A DNA stretch of 64,000 nucleotides from Paraburkholderia sp. C35 (GTDB lineage: Bacteria > Pseudomonadota > Gammaproteobacteria > Burkholderiales > Burkholderiaceae): the NCBI RefSeq assembly GCF_003121405.1, contig NZ_QBUY01000002.1:1-64000 (forward strand), in the 5' to 3' direction. The notes under the pieces are model-generated. The model made no database searches. It was not told where the DNA came from and saw only the letters and a program-made list of their open reading frames with translations. Below, one piece after another: positions 35,825 to 43,840 of the stretch (position 1 is its first letter; every line of letters starts with the position of its first letter). Both the position numbers and the translations under genes were made by a program.

Positions 35825-37489
35825 TCACGCTTCGATGTTTCGATTCTTCGTTTCCGGCAGAAATACAAGGCCTACGACGAATGAAACTGCAGCAATCACC
35901 ACTGGATACCAGACGCCCGCGTATATATTCCCGGTCGCAGCAACAAGGGCGAATGCTGTCGTTGGCAAGAATCCGCCGAACCACCCGTTTCCAATATGGT
36001 AAGGAAGCGACATCGCCGTGTATCGGATTCGCGTCGGAAACAGTTCCACCAACGAAGCAGCGATAGGTCCGTACACCATCGCCACAAGGAACACGAGGCA
36101 GACGAGCATCAGCATTACCATCGGGTAATTCAACCGTTTCAGGTCGGCTGTCTTGGGGTACCCAACGGCATCGATTTGCCTGCCCAGTTCGGTGTTGAAT
36201 TCCTTGAGTTTGGCAGCGCGCTGAGCTGCGCTCAAGCCCGCGCCCTCAAAACTGGGAATCTCGCGCTCACCTACACGAACGGTCGCGACAGTACCTGCGG
36301 GCGCCTCGACATTCGTATAGTTCACGGAAGCTTTCGCAAGGAACGACTTCGCGATATCGCAAGATCTGACGAACTGAGAAGTACCCACGGGATTGAACTG
36401 GAAGGAGCATGCCTTCGGATCGGCGACGACCGTCACGGGTGCCCGCTCCTGCGCTTCCACCAGAACCGGATTGGCGTACCGTGCAAGCCCATGGAAGATC
36501 GGGAAGTAGAAAACAACGGCCAGAAAGAATCCAGCAAGCATGATTGGCTTTCGTCCAATCCGGTCAGATAGCGCTCCAAAAAAGACGATCATCGGGGTAC
36601 CGATCAACAGTGCGACTGCGATCAGGAGGTTGGCCGTCACAGCCTCTACTTTCAATGTCTGAGTGAGAAAGAACAGGGCATAGAACTGTCCTGCATACCA
36701 GATGACCGATTGACCGGCGACAAGACCAAACAAAGCTACGAGCACTAATCTCACGTTTTTCCATTCACCGAATGCTTCCTTGATAGGTGCTTTCGACGTC
36801 GCGTTTTCGGCCTTCATCTTGAGGAAAACCGGAGACTCATGCAGGCTCAGCCGTATCCATACCGACAGGGAGACCAGCACGATGGAAAACACGAATGGAA
36901 TTCGCCACCCCCAATCAGCGAACTTTTCTTCGCCTACTGTTAAACGAGAACCCAAAACGATAAGAAGTGACAAGAAGAAACCCAGCGTCGCCGTGGTTTG
37001 GATCCAGGCGGTGAATGCCCCACGCTTTCCCGCTGGCGAATGTTCCGCCACATAGGTCGCCGCACCGCCATACTCGCCACCGAGTGCCAGGCCTTGAATC
37101 AATCGAAGCAAGATTAGAAGTACTGGCGCAGCAATACCGATTGACGCGTACGATGGTAGAACGCCGACGACGAAAGTCGATGCGCCCATCAACAATATGG
37201 TGATCAGAAAGGTGTATTTGCGGCCTACCAGATCGCCGAGGCGACCGAACACTAGCGCTCCGAAAGGCCGCACAGCGAAACCCGCAGCAAACGCAAGCAG
37301 AGCGAAGATGAAGCCCGCTGTCTCATTGACGCCGGAAAAAAACTGCTTGCCCACTATCGCGGCGAGCGATCCGTAAAGATAGAAGTCGTACCATTCGAAA
37401 ACGGCGCCCAGAGAAGACGCAAAGACGATTTTCCGCTCGTCGCGCGTCATTCCTCTCTGTTTTTGGACAGCGTAAGTAGATGTATTCAT
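35825..37489 (-). CDS. MFS transporter, metabolite:H+ symporter (MHS) family, with a long extra loop
   Basis: A 554-residue inner-membrane symporter. ASSLGAVFEWYDFYLYGSLA near residue 25 and FGRLGDLVGRKYTFLITILL near residue 82 are MHS signatures (relatives import citrate, shikimate, alpha-ketoglutarate or dicarboxylates). Usual MHS length is about 430-450; here about 110 extra residues (roughly 350-460, QERAPVTVVADPKACSFQF onward, with two cysteines) separate the seventh and later spans and are probably periplasmic. It lies 33 bases after the tautomerase gene, so the two form an operon. Substrate unknown. Confidence 0.9.
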   Translation of the reverse strand: MNTSTYAVQKQRGMTRDERKIVFASSLGAVFEWYDFYLYGSLAAIVGKQFFSGVNETAGFIFALLAFAAGFAVRPFGALVFGRLGDLVGRKYTFLITILLMGASTFVVGVLPSYASIGIAAPVLLILLRLIQGLALGGEYGGAATYVAEHSPAGKRGAFTAWIQTTATLGFFLSLLIVLGSRLTVGEEKFADWGWRIPFVFSIVLVSLSVWIRLSLHESPVFLKMKAENATSKAPIKEAFGEWKNVRLVLVALFGLVAGQSVIWYAGQFYALFFLTQTLKVEAVTANLLIAVALLIGTPMIVFFGALSDRIGRKPIMLAGFFLAVVFYFPIFHGLARYANPVLVEAQERAPVTVVADPKACSFQFNPVGTSQFVRSCDIAKSFLAKASVNYTNVEAPAGTVATVRVGEREIPSFEGAGLSAAQRAAKLKEFNTELGRQIDAVGYPKTADLKRLNYPMVMLMLVCLVFLVAMVYGPIAASLVELFPTRIRYTAMSLPYHIGNGWFGGFLPTTAFALVAATGNIYAGVWYPVVIAAVSFVVGLVFLPETKNRNIEA

Positions 37490-37522
37490 GGGTTCTCTAT
37501 CACTCCGTGGTCAGCCCGAGTC

Positions 37523-37960
37523 TCAACCAATGCTCAACAGGTAGTCGCGATCTTCGGATGCCATGGATTGCAGCCATTGCGACTCGGTACCCGGCTCGGG
37601 AAGTACTTGGCCGAATTCGACCATTTGGGAGTGCGCGATGTCGGAAAGGTACACCCAGATATAGCGCTTCTTTGTTTCGGCAACCTCCTCGACAACCTTA
37701 ACGATGGCACTCAGGAGCTGCTTTTTTTGTTCTACGGTGCGCCCGGCTCGAATGTGTCCAGACACAAATATCTGGTCCGACTGTAGCGGTGCCCCACCAA
37801 GGAAATGATCTCCTTCAGGAATCTCCCGGAAAATCACCTGCGCAAAAAATCCTTGTGCTCCCGTTGCTTCGCTGTGAGCGCGGGTTATGCCGGCTGCAAT
37901 CCGCTGTTTCATATCCTTGCTCAGGCGGCCAGCAGCCGCTTCCACGGTGTAGGTAGGCAT
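37523..37960 (-). CDS. Tautomerase superfamily protein (cis-CaaD-like)
   Basis: A 145-residue protein beginning MPTYTVEAAAGRL, so the catalytic proline would be Pro1 after methionine removal. The length of about 145 with a fused second half matches the cis-3-chloroacrylic acid dehalogenase-like branch, rather than 62-residue 4-oxalocrotonate tautomerase. Further features are FFAQVIFREIPEGDHFLGG near residue 40 and RYIWVYLSDIAHSQMVEFG near residue 100. It may tautomerise or hydrate an unsaturated acid. Two operator-like elements lie upstream, and the MHS transporter follows, suggesting import then isomerisation of an organic acid. Confidence 0.82.
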   Translation of the reverse strand: MPTYTVEAAAGRLSKDMKQRIAAGITRAHSEATGAQGFFAQVIFREIPEGDHFLGGAPLQSDQIFVSGHIRAGRTVEQKKQLLSAIVKVVEEVAETKKRYIWVYLSDIAHSQMVEFGQVLPEPGTESQWLQSMASEDRDYLLSIG

Positions 37961-37980
37961 TTCAGTCTCCTTGAATTAAA

Positions 37981-37994
37981 GATGCATGTACATC
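37981..37994. promoter_or_regulatory. Operator-like element GATGCATGTACATC
   Basis: An imperfect inverted repeat (GATGCA-N2-TACATC) 20 bases upstream of the tautomerase start. It matches the elements at 38067-38080 and 38647-38660 with the pattern GATG(T/C)A-N2-T(A/G)CATC, so it is a probable binding site for the MarR-type protein encoded at 38155-38610. Confidence 0.6.
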
Positions 37995-38066
37995 TATATG
38001 AGTGAAACTTCAGCCGCAAAAGGCCGTTGCTCGTGGCTGTTCACCACTGACGCCAAGCGGATATTA

Positions 38067-38080
38067 GATGTACCTGCATC
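38067..38080. promoter_or_regulatory. Operator-like element GATGTACCTGCATC
   Basis: Second copy of the 14-bp pattern in the region between the marR-type stop and the tautomerase start, 86 bases from the site at 37981-37994. Confidence 0.6.
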
Positions 38081-38154
38081 TTATTTGATCCCGTGCCCCA
38101 CTCATAGGGCACGTAAACCCGCAACGAAAGCCGTCTTTGCTAATCCGGCAGACG

Positions 38155-38610
38155 TTATTTCCGTGTCGTCGCCGTATCCGGTGCGGAAGAACCAACAGTC
38201 TGTAAGCTTTCAAGCGCCCCGAGTAGCTTCTGATTTGCCGGCCCTTTCATGAAGCGCTGGACCTCCCGCTCGACTCTTGCCTGCGCCAATTGCCAGTACG
38301 GCTCTGCGCTACGCAGTTTCTGGACGCCCTCCTTGCTGAGACTGGCAACCTTGAATCGAGCGTCAGATGTTGCTTCGGTCACTACCCACCCTGCGTTGAT
38401 CAAGATGTTCACGTTCCGAGAGATCGTCGTCTTATCCAATGCCGCCTCGGCAGCGATCTCATTGAACGTCGCCTTGCCCAAGCGTTCAAGCGCCCGCAAC
38501 AGCGAAAACTGCGTAATCTTCAGACCAACGGGACGCAAGGCGTCATCGTAAATGCCGGTGAGCGCATTCGCAGATCGTCGAAACTGGGTGCAATAGCAGT
38601 CTGTAAACAT
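38155..38610 (-). CDS. MarR family transcriptional regulator
   Basis: A 151-residue winged-helix regulator. The DNA-binding part is near residues 28-95 (ITQFSLLRALERLGKATFNE; EAALDKTTISRNVNILINAG; wing SDARFKVASLSKEGVQKL). It precedes the tautomerase-MHS genes on the same strand. A perfect inverted repeat lies in its own promoter and two similar elements lie in the tautomerase promoter, so it likely represses itself and that operon. The ligand is unknown, probably the transported acid or an aromatic relative. Confidence 0.92.
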   Translation of the reverse strand: MFTDCYCTQFRRSANALTGIYDDALRPVGLKITQFSLLRALERLGKATFNEIAAEAALDKTTISRNVNILINAGWVVTEATSDARFKVASLSKEGVQKLRSAEPYWQLAQARVEREVQRFMKGPANQKLLGALESLQTVGSSAPDTATTRK

Positions 38611-39097
38611 TGGTCGCTAACTCGGGCGGAATATTCGGCACACGCGGATGTAGATACATCTAAAATACTCCCACGGCGACACGTGGTCAACCGGCAACGC
38701 GATTTGACCAATGGCGTGCCTGCCGCCCGGCGTTCGCCGCGAATGGCCCGGATACAGCAGGCCACCATCAGCACTTGCTAGCCGCTTGTTCTCAGCGTCG
38801 GCGCCCTGATCAATCCATGCGATTCGATCGCACCATCGGTACGAGCGCACAATTCCGTTAGCCGGGAGCGCGCCAAGTCCGAATGCCCGCCCGATAATGC
38901 GGCCCATGAAGGCTTCTCCAGTCGGCTCAACATCGAACTGTCTTATCCGGCTTAGATGGTGAGCTACGTCATCAGTCGCAGGAAGATATCCGACTGGACT
39001 GCGAAGAATTCATACTGTGCTCGGGGCCACGTGAGCGATCGGGATATCGTCTCGACCGGACTGCGCTGTAGTCACAGTTAATCGACTGGCTTCCTGA
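38611..39097. other. Intergenic region upstream of the marR gene
   Basis: About 490 bases. It holds the operator-like element at 38647-38660. A 96-codon minus-strand frame at 38617-38907 overlaps that element and resembles no family I know, so I do not call it. The right end runs into a decayed dehydrogenase remnant. Confidence 0.4.
38647..38660. promoter_or_regulatory. Perfect inverted repeat GATGTA-GA-TACATC, putative MarR autoregulatory operator
   Basis: Perfect 6-bp arms with a 2-base spacer, 37 bases upstream of the marR-type start. It is the best match among three elements of the same pattern; the other two are in the tautomerase promoter. Confidence 0.65.
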
Positions 39098-39331
39098 ATG
39101 CTCTCGCAAAGATTAGGAACGCCAGGAGATTGGCGCGCCACACTCGCAAAGCTGCTGGGAATTCACGTCACTGCACTTGCGGAGTTGATCGGGATGTTGA
39201 AGCGTTCGAGTGCTGACGTTGCGCGCGTGCTGGAAGCAGTCCCTGCACGCGAGATATTTGAAGCCGCGATCGGGCACCGATTCGCGAAGGACAACATGAC
39301 CAATGTTGCGAAGCTCTTCACCTGGTTATAA
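39098..39331 (+). pseudogene. Decayed, internally deleted copy of the HIBADH-family C-terminus
   Basis: The frame contains AKLLGIHVTALAELIGMLKRS and ends KDNMTNVAKLFTWL, matching two separate parts of the C-terminal domain of the dehydrogenase at 2714-3574 (LLGIHVTVLAELIGMLKRSN, and ENMTSVVKLFT at the end). Between them about 50-60 residues are gone in frame, and the N-terminal Rossmann domain is missing entirely. It cannot encode an enzyme. It shows that a second copy of this gene existed here. Confidence 0.8.
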
Positions 39332-39488
39332 CTCAAGGAAACAAGTCCGGCATTTCCATAACTTCGGGAAAATTTTACACACCACCCCGCGACAATCGGT
39401 AGAAATTTTTCAGAAGAAACTTCGTGTCAAGTTCAGGCGATTCGTGCCGTTAAATAGCGACGACGCAGTACCAAGTCCTGGACGATAG

Positions 39489-39755
39489 ATGAAAAAACAC
39501 AGCATGTTTTCGGTTGCGCATCTGAAAGTGCACGCAGATGCCTTGATCGACGCAGTCAACGGCAGCAATGAGGTGGTGGTGATCTCACGCAATGGTGCCG
39601 CGAAGGCCGTTTTGCAGGACGTTGAGTCGTTTGAATCACTGCGGCGAGCCGTCAGTCTCCTCGAAGAACTGGCGAGCCGCCACAGCGACGTTCTGGAAGG
39701 CGCGCGAAGCGAGATTGATTCGGTGCTCAGCCGCCTGGGCAAGGTGTCTTCATAG
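39489..39755 (+). CDS. Phd/YefM-type antitoxin, apparently orphan
   Basis: An 88-residue protein of the Phd/YefM antitoxin family: N-terminal FSVAHLKVHADALIDAVN, then EVVVISRNGAAKAVLQDVES with the conserved DNA-binding and dimerisation pattern, and a helical C-terminus that would bind a toxin. Such proteins repress their own operon and neutralise a Doc- or RelE/YoeB-type toxin. No toxin-like frame follows; the next gene, 34 bases on, is convergent. It may be a solitary regulator or the remainder of a broken toxin-antitoxin pair. Confidence 0.8.
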   Translation: MKKHSMFSVAHLKVHADALIDAVNGSNEVVVISRNGAAKAVLQDVESFESLRRAVSLLEELASRHSDVLEGARSEIDSVLSRLGKVSS

Positions 39756-39789
39756 AGGCGCACGTACCCCTTCCAGAAACGGCACACCT

Positions 39790-40404
39790 TTACATCGGCG
39801 GCGCTACGCCGTCCTTCTCGACCACGACGAATTGCGCACCATAGGCGCCGCCGTTGGCGGGCGCCGCCACCACGAACACTTTCTTTCCGGCGATCAGATC
39901 GGCACGCGTGGCGGGAGCAAGCGTCACGACGGGCACATTGGCGGGCACCGTGATGGAATTGCTGCCGCCCTTGTACGAGAGCTTCAGATCGCGACCGCTC
40001 GTGCTCTCGACAACCGTGTCCACGTTCGCGTTGGTCATCGAACTGTTGGCGCCGAGATCCCATGCATAGTGACCTTCGCCCGTGCCGCGTGCGGCTTCGG
40101 GGAAGACCAGCACTTCTTTCGCGGTCAGCTTGCCGTCGGGGCCGGGCGTGGCCGCCGCACCGACGTACGAACCCGGTTTGATATCGGCAAGCTGGATCGG
40201 CTTCACTGCGCTGACTTGCGATTTATCGCTCATGGCGATCGTCACGGTTTCGCCGCTGCGACGATGCACCGTCAGCGTATTGCCGGAGAACGACACGATG
40301 TCGCCACGAATGCGCTCCGGCTTCGCCGCCGGAGTTTGAGCGAACGATGTGCCGGCGATCGTCAGCGCGACGAGGGAAGCAGCGAACTTGAAACGATTGA
40401 ACAT
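39790..40404 (-). CDS. Exported protein, DUF5666-like
   Basis: A 204-residue protein with a signal peptide (MFNRFKFAASLVALTIAGTS then FAQ). The mature part begins RIRGDIVSFSGNTLTVHRRS and continues with an OB-like beta pattern (GETVTIAMSDKSQV; GSYVGAAATPGPDGKLTAKE) seen in DUF5666/metal-binding exported proteins. The role is unknown; the periplasmic location and adjacency to the molybdoenzyme gene suggest a link to its redox or metal chemistry. The start at 40404 is chosen for the signal peptide. It is the last gene of a three-gene minus-strand set. Confidence 0.75.
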   Translation of the reverse strand: MFNRFKFAASLVALTIAGTSFAQTPAAKPERIRGDIVSFSGNTLTVHRRSGETVTIAMSDKSQVSAVKPIQLADIKPGSYVGAAATPGPDGKLTAKEVLVFPEAARGTGEGHYAWDLGANSSMTNANVDTVVESTSGRDLKLSYKGGSNSITVPANVPVVTLAPATRADLIAGKKVFVVAAPANGGAYGAQFVVVEKDGVAPPM

Positions 40405-40457
40405 AGGTACTCCGTCGATGTGATGTGATGTGATTGAAAACGTCAGCAGCGTGCGGC

Positions 40458-41231
40458 TCACGATCCGCCGAACCAGTTGTAGCCCTGGTTTTCCCAGTAG
40501 CCGCCGGGAAATTCGTTCGTCACCGTGATGGCGACGATATGTTTGGGATTCTTGTAGCCGAGCTTGGTGGGGATGCGCAGTTTCATCGGGAAGCCATACT
40601 TCGCCGGCAGAATGGCGCCGTCATAGGTCAGCGTGAGCAGCGTCTGCGGATGCAACGCTGTCGGCATGTCGATGCTTGTCCAGTAGTTGTCGGCGCAATG
40701 CAGCGCGACGTATTTCGCCGTCGTGTCCGCGCCGGCCAGCAGCAGGAAGTCGGAGAAACGCACGCCGCCCCATTTGCCGATCGCGCTCCAGCCTTCGATG
40801 CAGATATGCCGCGTCACCTGGCTGCGTTGCGGCAATGCCCTCAGATCAGCAAGCGTCCACGTGCGCCGGCCTTTGACCAGACCCGCGAGTTGCAGCCGGT
40901 ACGTCTGTGCATCGACGTCCGGCACCTGATCGATATCGTAGAAAGCGTTGAACGGAAACGGCCGCGTCATCATCGATTCCGGATACGTCGGCGCGAGTTT
41001 GCTGCGATCGAAGAGCAGTGCCTGCGCATCGTCGTTGAACGAGGACATCGTGCGCAGCAGGTTGTTGACCGTTTTGTCGTTGGTCAGATCGCAGCCCGAC
41101 AAAAGCGCCAGCCCGCCCAGCGTCAGGATTCGTTTGCCAAACAGACGGCGCGACGACGAACCCAGTTCCTTTTGCGCGTCCTTGATGATGGATGCAGCGT
41201 CGAGCGTCTGCACGTCTTTACGTGAAGTCAT
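40458..41231 (-). CDS. Molybdopterin-dependent oxidoreductase, sulfite-oxidase/MsrP-like
   Basis: A 257-residue protein with the sulfite oxidase molybdopterin fold. The cysteine in TRHICIEGWSAIGKWGGV near residue 133 is the expected Mo ligand, and PAKYGFPMKLRIPTKLGYKN and a C-terminal GYWENQGYNW are family features. An N-terminal twin-arginine-like start is partial: SSRRLFGKRILTLGGLALL, then a cysteine in LSGCD which could be lipidated. It probably reduces or oxidises a sulfur or sulfoxide compound in the periplasm, coupled to the cytochrome b561-type protein encoded 2 bases upstream. Confidence 0.85.
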   Translation of the reverse strand: MTSRKDVQTLDAASIIKDAQKELGSSSRRLFGKRILTLGGLALLSGCDLTNDKTVNNLLRTMSSFNDDAQALLFDRSKLAPTYPESMMTRPFPFNAFYDIDQVPDVDAQTYRLQLAGLVKGRRTWTLADLRALPQRSQVTRHICIEGWSAIGKWGGVRFSDFLLLAGADTTAKYVALHCADNYWTSIDMPTALHPQTLLTLTYDGAILPAKYGFPMKLRIPTKLGYKNPKHIVAITVTNEFPGGYWENQGYNWFGGS

Positions 41232-41233
41232 GA

Positions 41234-41827
41234 TTAGCGGCCCCGGATCATGGTGAGTAGCGACCGCGGCACGAGCGCGACCATCGCAACATGGATCGCG
41301 AAGAATCCAGCAAGCACGCTCATTGCGACAAAATGAACGACGCGTGCGTTATCGAAGCCGCCCATCAATGTCCGCAGAAGCGGAAACTGCACCGGCTTCC
41401 AGATCGTCAGGCCGGACACGATCACCAGCGCAATATCGACGATGACGACGAGGTATGCCAGCTTCTGTACACCGTTGTATGTGCTGAGGTCGTGATGGCT
41501 CAGCTTGCCGCGCAGCGCGGCGATGAAGTCGGTAGCACCCGCGCGAAGCGTGACGGAGAAGATGTTTTTGCGCAGTCGTCCGGTGAAAATGCCCAGTGCC
41601 AGATACGCGACGAAATTGGCAACCAGCACCCACATGACCGCGAAGTGCCACAGCAGCGCCCCGCCCAGCCAGCCGCCGAGCGTAATAGCCGAGGGGAAGC
41701 GCACTGCACTGAAGATCGGCGACGCTTCATACACCTGCCAGCCGCTCATGCACATAAGGATCACCGCTACAGCATTGATCCAGTGAAACGCGCGCACCCA
41801 CATGGGGTGAATCGTGGCGTGATTCAA
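41234..41827 (-). CDS. Cytochrome b561-type membrane protein
   Basis: A 197-residue protein with about four membrane spans. Histidines suited to haem ligation lie in the first span region (RAFHWINAVAVILMCMSGW) and near HFAVMWVLVANF and VVHFVAMSVLAGFFAIHVAM. It is the usual electron-transfer partner of an MsrP/SorT-like molybdoenzyme, passing electrons between quinol and the periplasmic enzyme. The gene is 2 bases from the molybdoenzyme start, so the two are co-expressed. Confidence 0.88.
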   Translation of the reverse strand: MNHATIHPMWVRAFHWINAVAVILMCMSGWQVYEASPIFSAVRFPSAITLGGWLGGALLWHFAVMWVLVANFVAYLALGIFTGRLRKNIFSVTLRAGATDFIAALRGKLSHHDLSTYNGVQKLAYLVVIVDIALVIVSGLTIWKPVQFPLLRTLMGGFDNARVVHFVAMSVLAGFFAIHVAMVALVPRSLLTMIRGR

Positions 41828-42113
41828 GGAAACCTCGTTGTCGATGAAATGGGGCGCACATGGCGATCTGCGACGCAGGGCTGCGCGTCATGCGCGCACC
41901 ATGGTTCACGCGGCAAAGCTGTCACTGCGTTCGCGCAGTGGATGCCGGTTGGCTTGAAGAGAAGGATCGCAGTTGGGCGGAGGCGGGGGTATCGGTCAAA
42001 TGACCGATGTGTGTCAGAGCGGGATATTCAGGCGTGCGGCTTCCTGTGGGCCGTCATCAACTCGCAATCTGCCGCATATACGGTACCGGGACAAGAACTC
42101 ACGCCCCCACCCA

Positions 42114-42806
42114 ATGCAACCCGTCACCCCGGATTGTGACCGGGCGCCGCTGCGCGCCGCGTATATCGGCGTCCTTGCAAGCGTCCTGTTGATGGCGTTA
42201 CAGCTATTGATCGGCTGGCTTGCCGGTTCAAGTGCGATCGTCGCTGACGGCACGCATACGCTCGTCGATCTGCTCGTCGACGCCTTGTTGTTCTCCGCGC
42301 TCCATCCTCGTGGAAAGTTGATACTGGCGATTGCGAACGCGCATCCGGCAAGGACGCCCGCCGCGCTGTGCGCCACGCTTTCGGCGGTAGTCGGCGCGGG
42401 TTTTCTTCTGCAGGGGTTAGCAAGCCAGTTCGATCACGCTGAATCGATAGCGGCTGGCGGCACGGCGGCAGCGCCAGGCTGGGCTATTCTGATGGCGCTG
42501 CTCGTGCTGGTCATTCGCGAGTCCACCGCGCGGCGGCTCGACGGCGCAGCGAACGCTGTTGCCACCAGCGACTCGGGCGCCGCCGGCGTGCTGGCCGCCG
42601 GCGCGTGGCACGCACGGATTGATGCGCTGTCGGCCTGTGTTGCAGCCGTGGGCGCGGCCGGTGTAGCGGCTGGTTTTGGTGGCCTCGACCATATCGCGAG
42701 CGCCCTGATCGGCCTCATCATGGTCGCCACGGCAGTCTTTCAGCAGAACGGGCCGATCCGCGAAGGCTTTACCCACCTCAGGACGCGGTTTTCACGACTG
42801 CGCTGA
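42114..42806 (+). CDS. Short CDF-like cation transporter
   Basis: A 230-residue membrane protein with about six hydrophobic segments. ADGTHTLVD near residue 41 and the WHARID motif near residue 165 supply the paired His/Asp residues of cation diffusion facilitators (Zn, Co, Mn or Fe efflux). Full CDF proteins are around 300 residues with a cytoplasmic C-terminal domain that is missing here, and the middle is alanine- and glycine-rich with little charge. The ATG at 42114 gives a normal first span; the frame upstream to 41973 is not conserved. Substrate metal and activity are uncertain. Confidence 0.65.
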   Translation: MQPVTPDCDRAPLRAAYIGVLASVLLMALQLLIGWLAGSSAIVADGTHTLVDLLVDALLFSALHPRGKLILAIANAHPARTPAALCATLSAVVGAGFLLQGLASQFDHAESIAAGGTAAAPGWAILMALLVLVIRESTARRLDGAANAVATSDSGAAGVLAAGAWHARIDALSACVAAVGAAGVAAGFGGLDHIASALIGLIMVATAVFQQNGPIREGFTHLRTRFSRLR

Positions 42807-42864
42807 ACAACAATTTGTCGTGCATACAACCGTTTCTGTTTGCGCCTGTACAAAACGAAGCGGC

Positions 42865-42900
42865 TAAATAAAAACGGCCCCGTCATCACTGACGGGACCG
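42865..42900 (-). terminator. Rho-independent terminator of the lyase-LeuCD-ABC operon
   Basis: Arms CGGCCCCGTC (42875-42884) and GACGGGACCG (42891-42900) around the loop ATCACT, with one mismatch that becomes a wobble pair. On the minus strand the T-rich tail TTTTATTTA follows directly. It lies 17 bases downstream of the lyase stop codon. Confidence 0.85.
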
Positions 42901-42916
42901 TCGAGGAAACGCGTTC

Positions 42917-43792
42917 TCACACGCTGCCCGCAAAACGCTTCTCTGTCGCAACCGCCTCATCCAGTCCAACGAAGCGGTTGTAGTCACCAAACGTGCTCAT
43001 CTGATCCGCAATCGCATCGGTCGAGCCTTCGCGCAGGAACGTGGCGAAAACGTCCTTCACTGCCTTGTGCATGGTCAGCAACGATTCGATCGGAGCAAGC
43101 GTGTAGGCGAATCCCATCGCGTAGGCGTCTTGCATCGACACGAAAGGACTTTTTCCAGTGCGCGCCTGGTTAAAGAGAATCGGCTTGCCGAGCGGTGCGA
43201 GGCGTCGTGTCAGTTCGCGCATGTGATCGAGGCTTTCGGGCGCATCTGCATAAAGGCCGTCCGCGCCCGCTTCCGCATAGGCCTGAAGGCGTGCAATTGC
43301 ATCCTCGATGCCCGTGACCGCGATCGCGTCCGTACGCGCGACGATAAAGAAATCCGGATCGGTGCGCGCTTCGATCATCGCGCGCAGCTTGAGCACCATC
43401 TCTTCTTTCGATACGAGTTGCTTGCCCGCGTAATGCCCGCATTTCTTCGGCAACGCCTGATCCTCGAGATGCAGCACCGACGCGCCCGCTTCTTCCCACA
43501 GACGTATCGTGCGCTGCACGTCGAGAATGCCGCCATAGCCCGTATCGGCATCCGCAAAAACAGGCAGCGAGGTTGCGCGGCAAATGCGGCGAATGTGCTC
43601 GAACATTTCCGTCTGTGAGAGCACGCCGATATCGGCTTCGCCGGCGATCACGCCAGACGCGACAAATCCCGAGACATAGAGCGCCTTGGCGCCTGCCTCT
43701 TCGGCCAGTTTGGCCGTAATGGCGTCGTGTGCGCCCAGGCAACAGAATGGTCCTTGCTGAAACAACTGGCGAAAGCGTGCGGAGCGGGTCAA
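42917..43792 (-). CDS. Isocitrate lyase/PEP mutase family lyase
   Basis: A 291-residue TIM-barrel protein. The Mg-binding DADTGYGG is near residue 80, LEDQALPKKCGHYAGK near residue 110 carries the catalytic-cysteine motif KKCGH seen in C-C-cleaving members (methylisocitrate, dimethylmalate lyases), and ARTDA is near residue 153. It probably cleaves a 2-hydroxy-dicarboxylate into a 2-oxoacid plus another acid. It is the last gene of the minus-strand operon with LeuD- and LeuC-like genes and an ABC importer, so it is well placed to cleave the hydrated product of the LeuCD-like enzyme. Confidence 0.9.
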   Translation of the reverse strand: MTRSARFRQLFQQGPFCCLGAHDAITAKLAEEAGAKALYVSGFVASGVIAGEADIGVLSQTEMFEHIRRICRATSLPVFADADTGYGGILDVQRTIRLWEEAGASVLHLEDQALPKKCGHYAGKQLVSKEEMVLKLRAMIEARTDPDFFIVARTDAIAVTGIEDAIARLQAYAEAGADGLYADAPESLDHMRELTRRLAPLGKPILFNQARTGKSPFVSMQDAYAMGFAYTLAPIESLLTMHKAVKDVFATFLREGSTDAIADQMSTFGDYNRFVGLDEAVATEKRFAGSV

Positions 43793-43840
43793 GGTCGATC
43801 TCCCGAAAGCGTGGTCGAATTCACAGGTTGAGGTTCGGCG

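Noticed and set aside
38617..38907. 96-codon minus-strand frame upstream of marR
   Set aside because: Overlaps the marR operator region, no recognisable motif and no good ribosome site.
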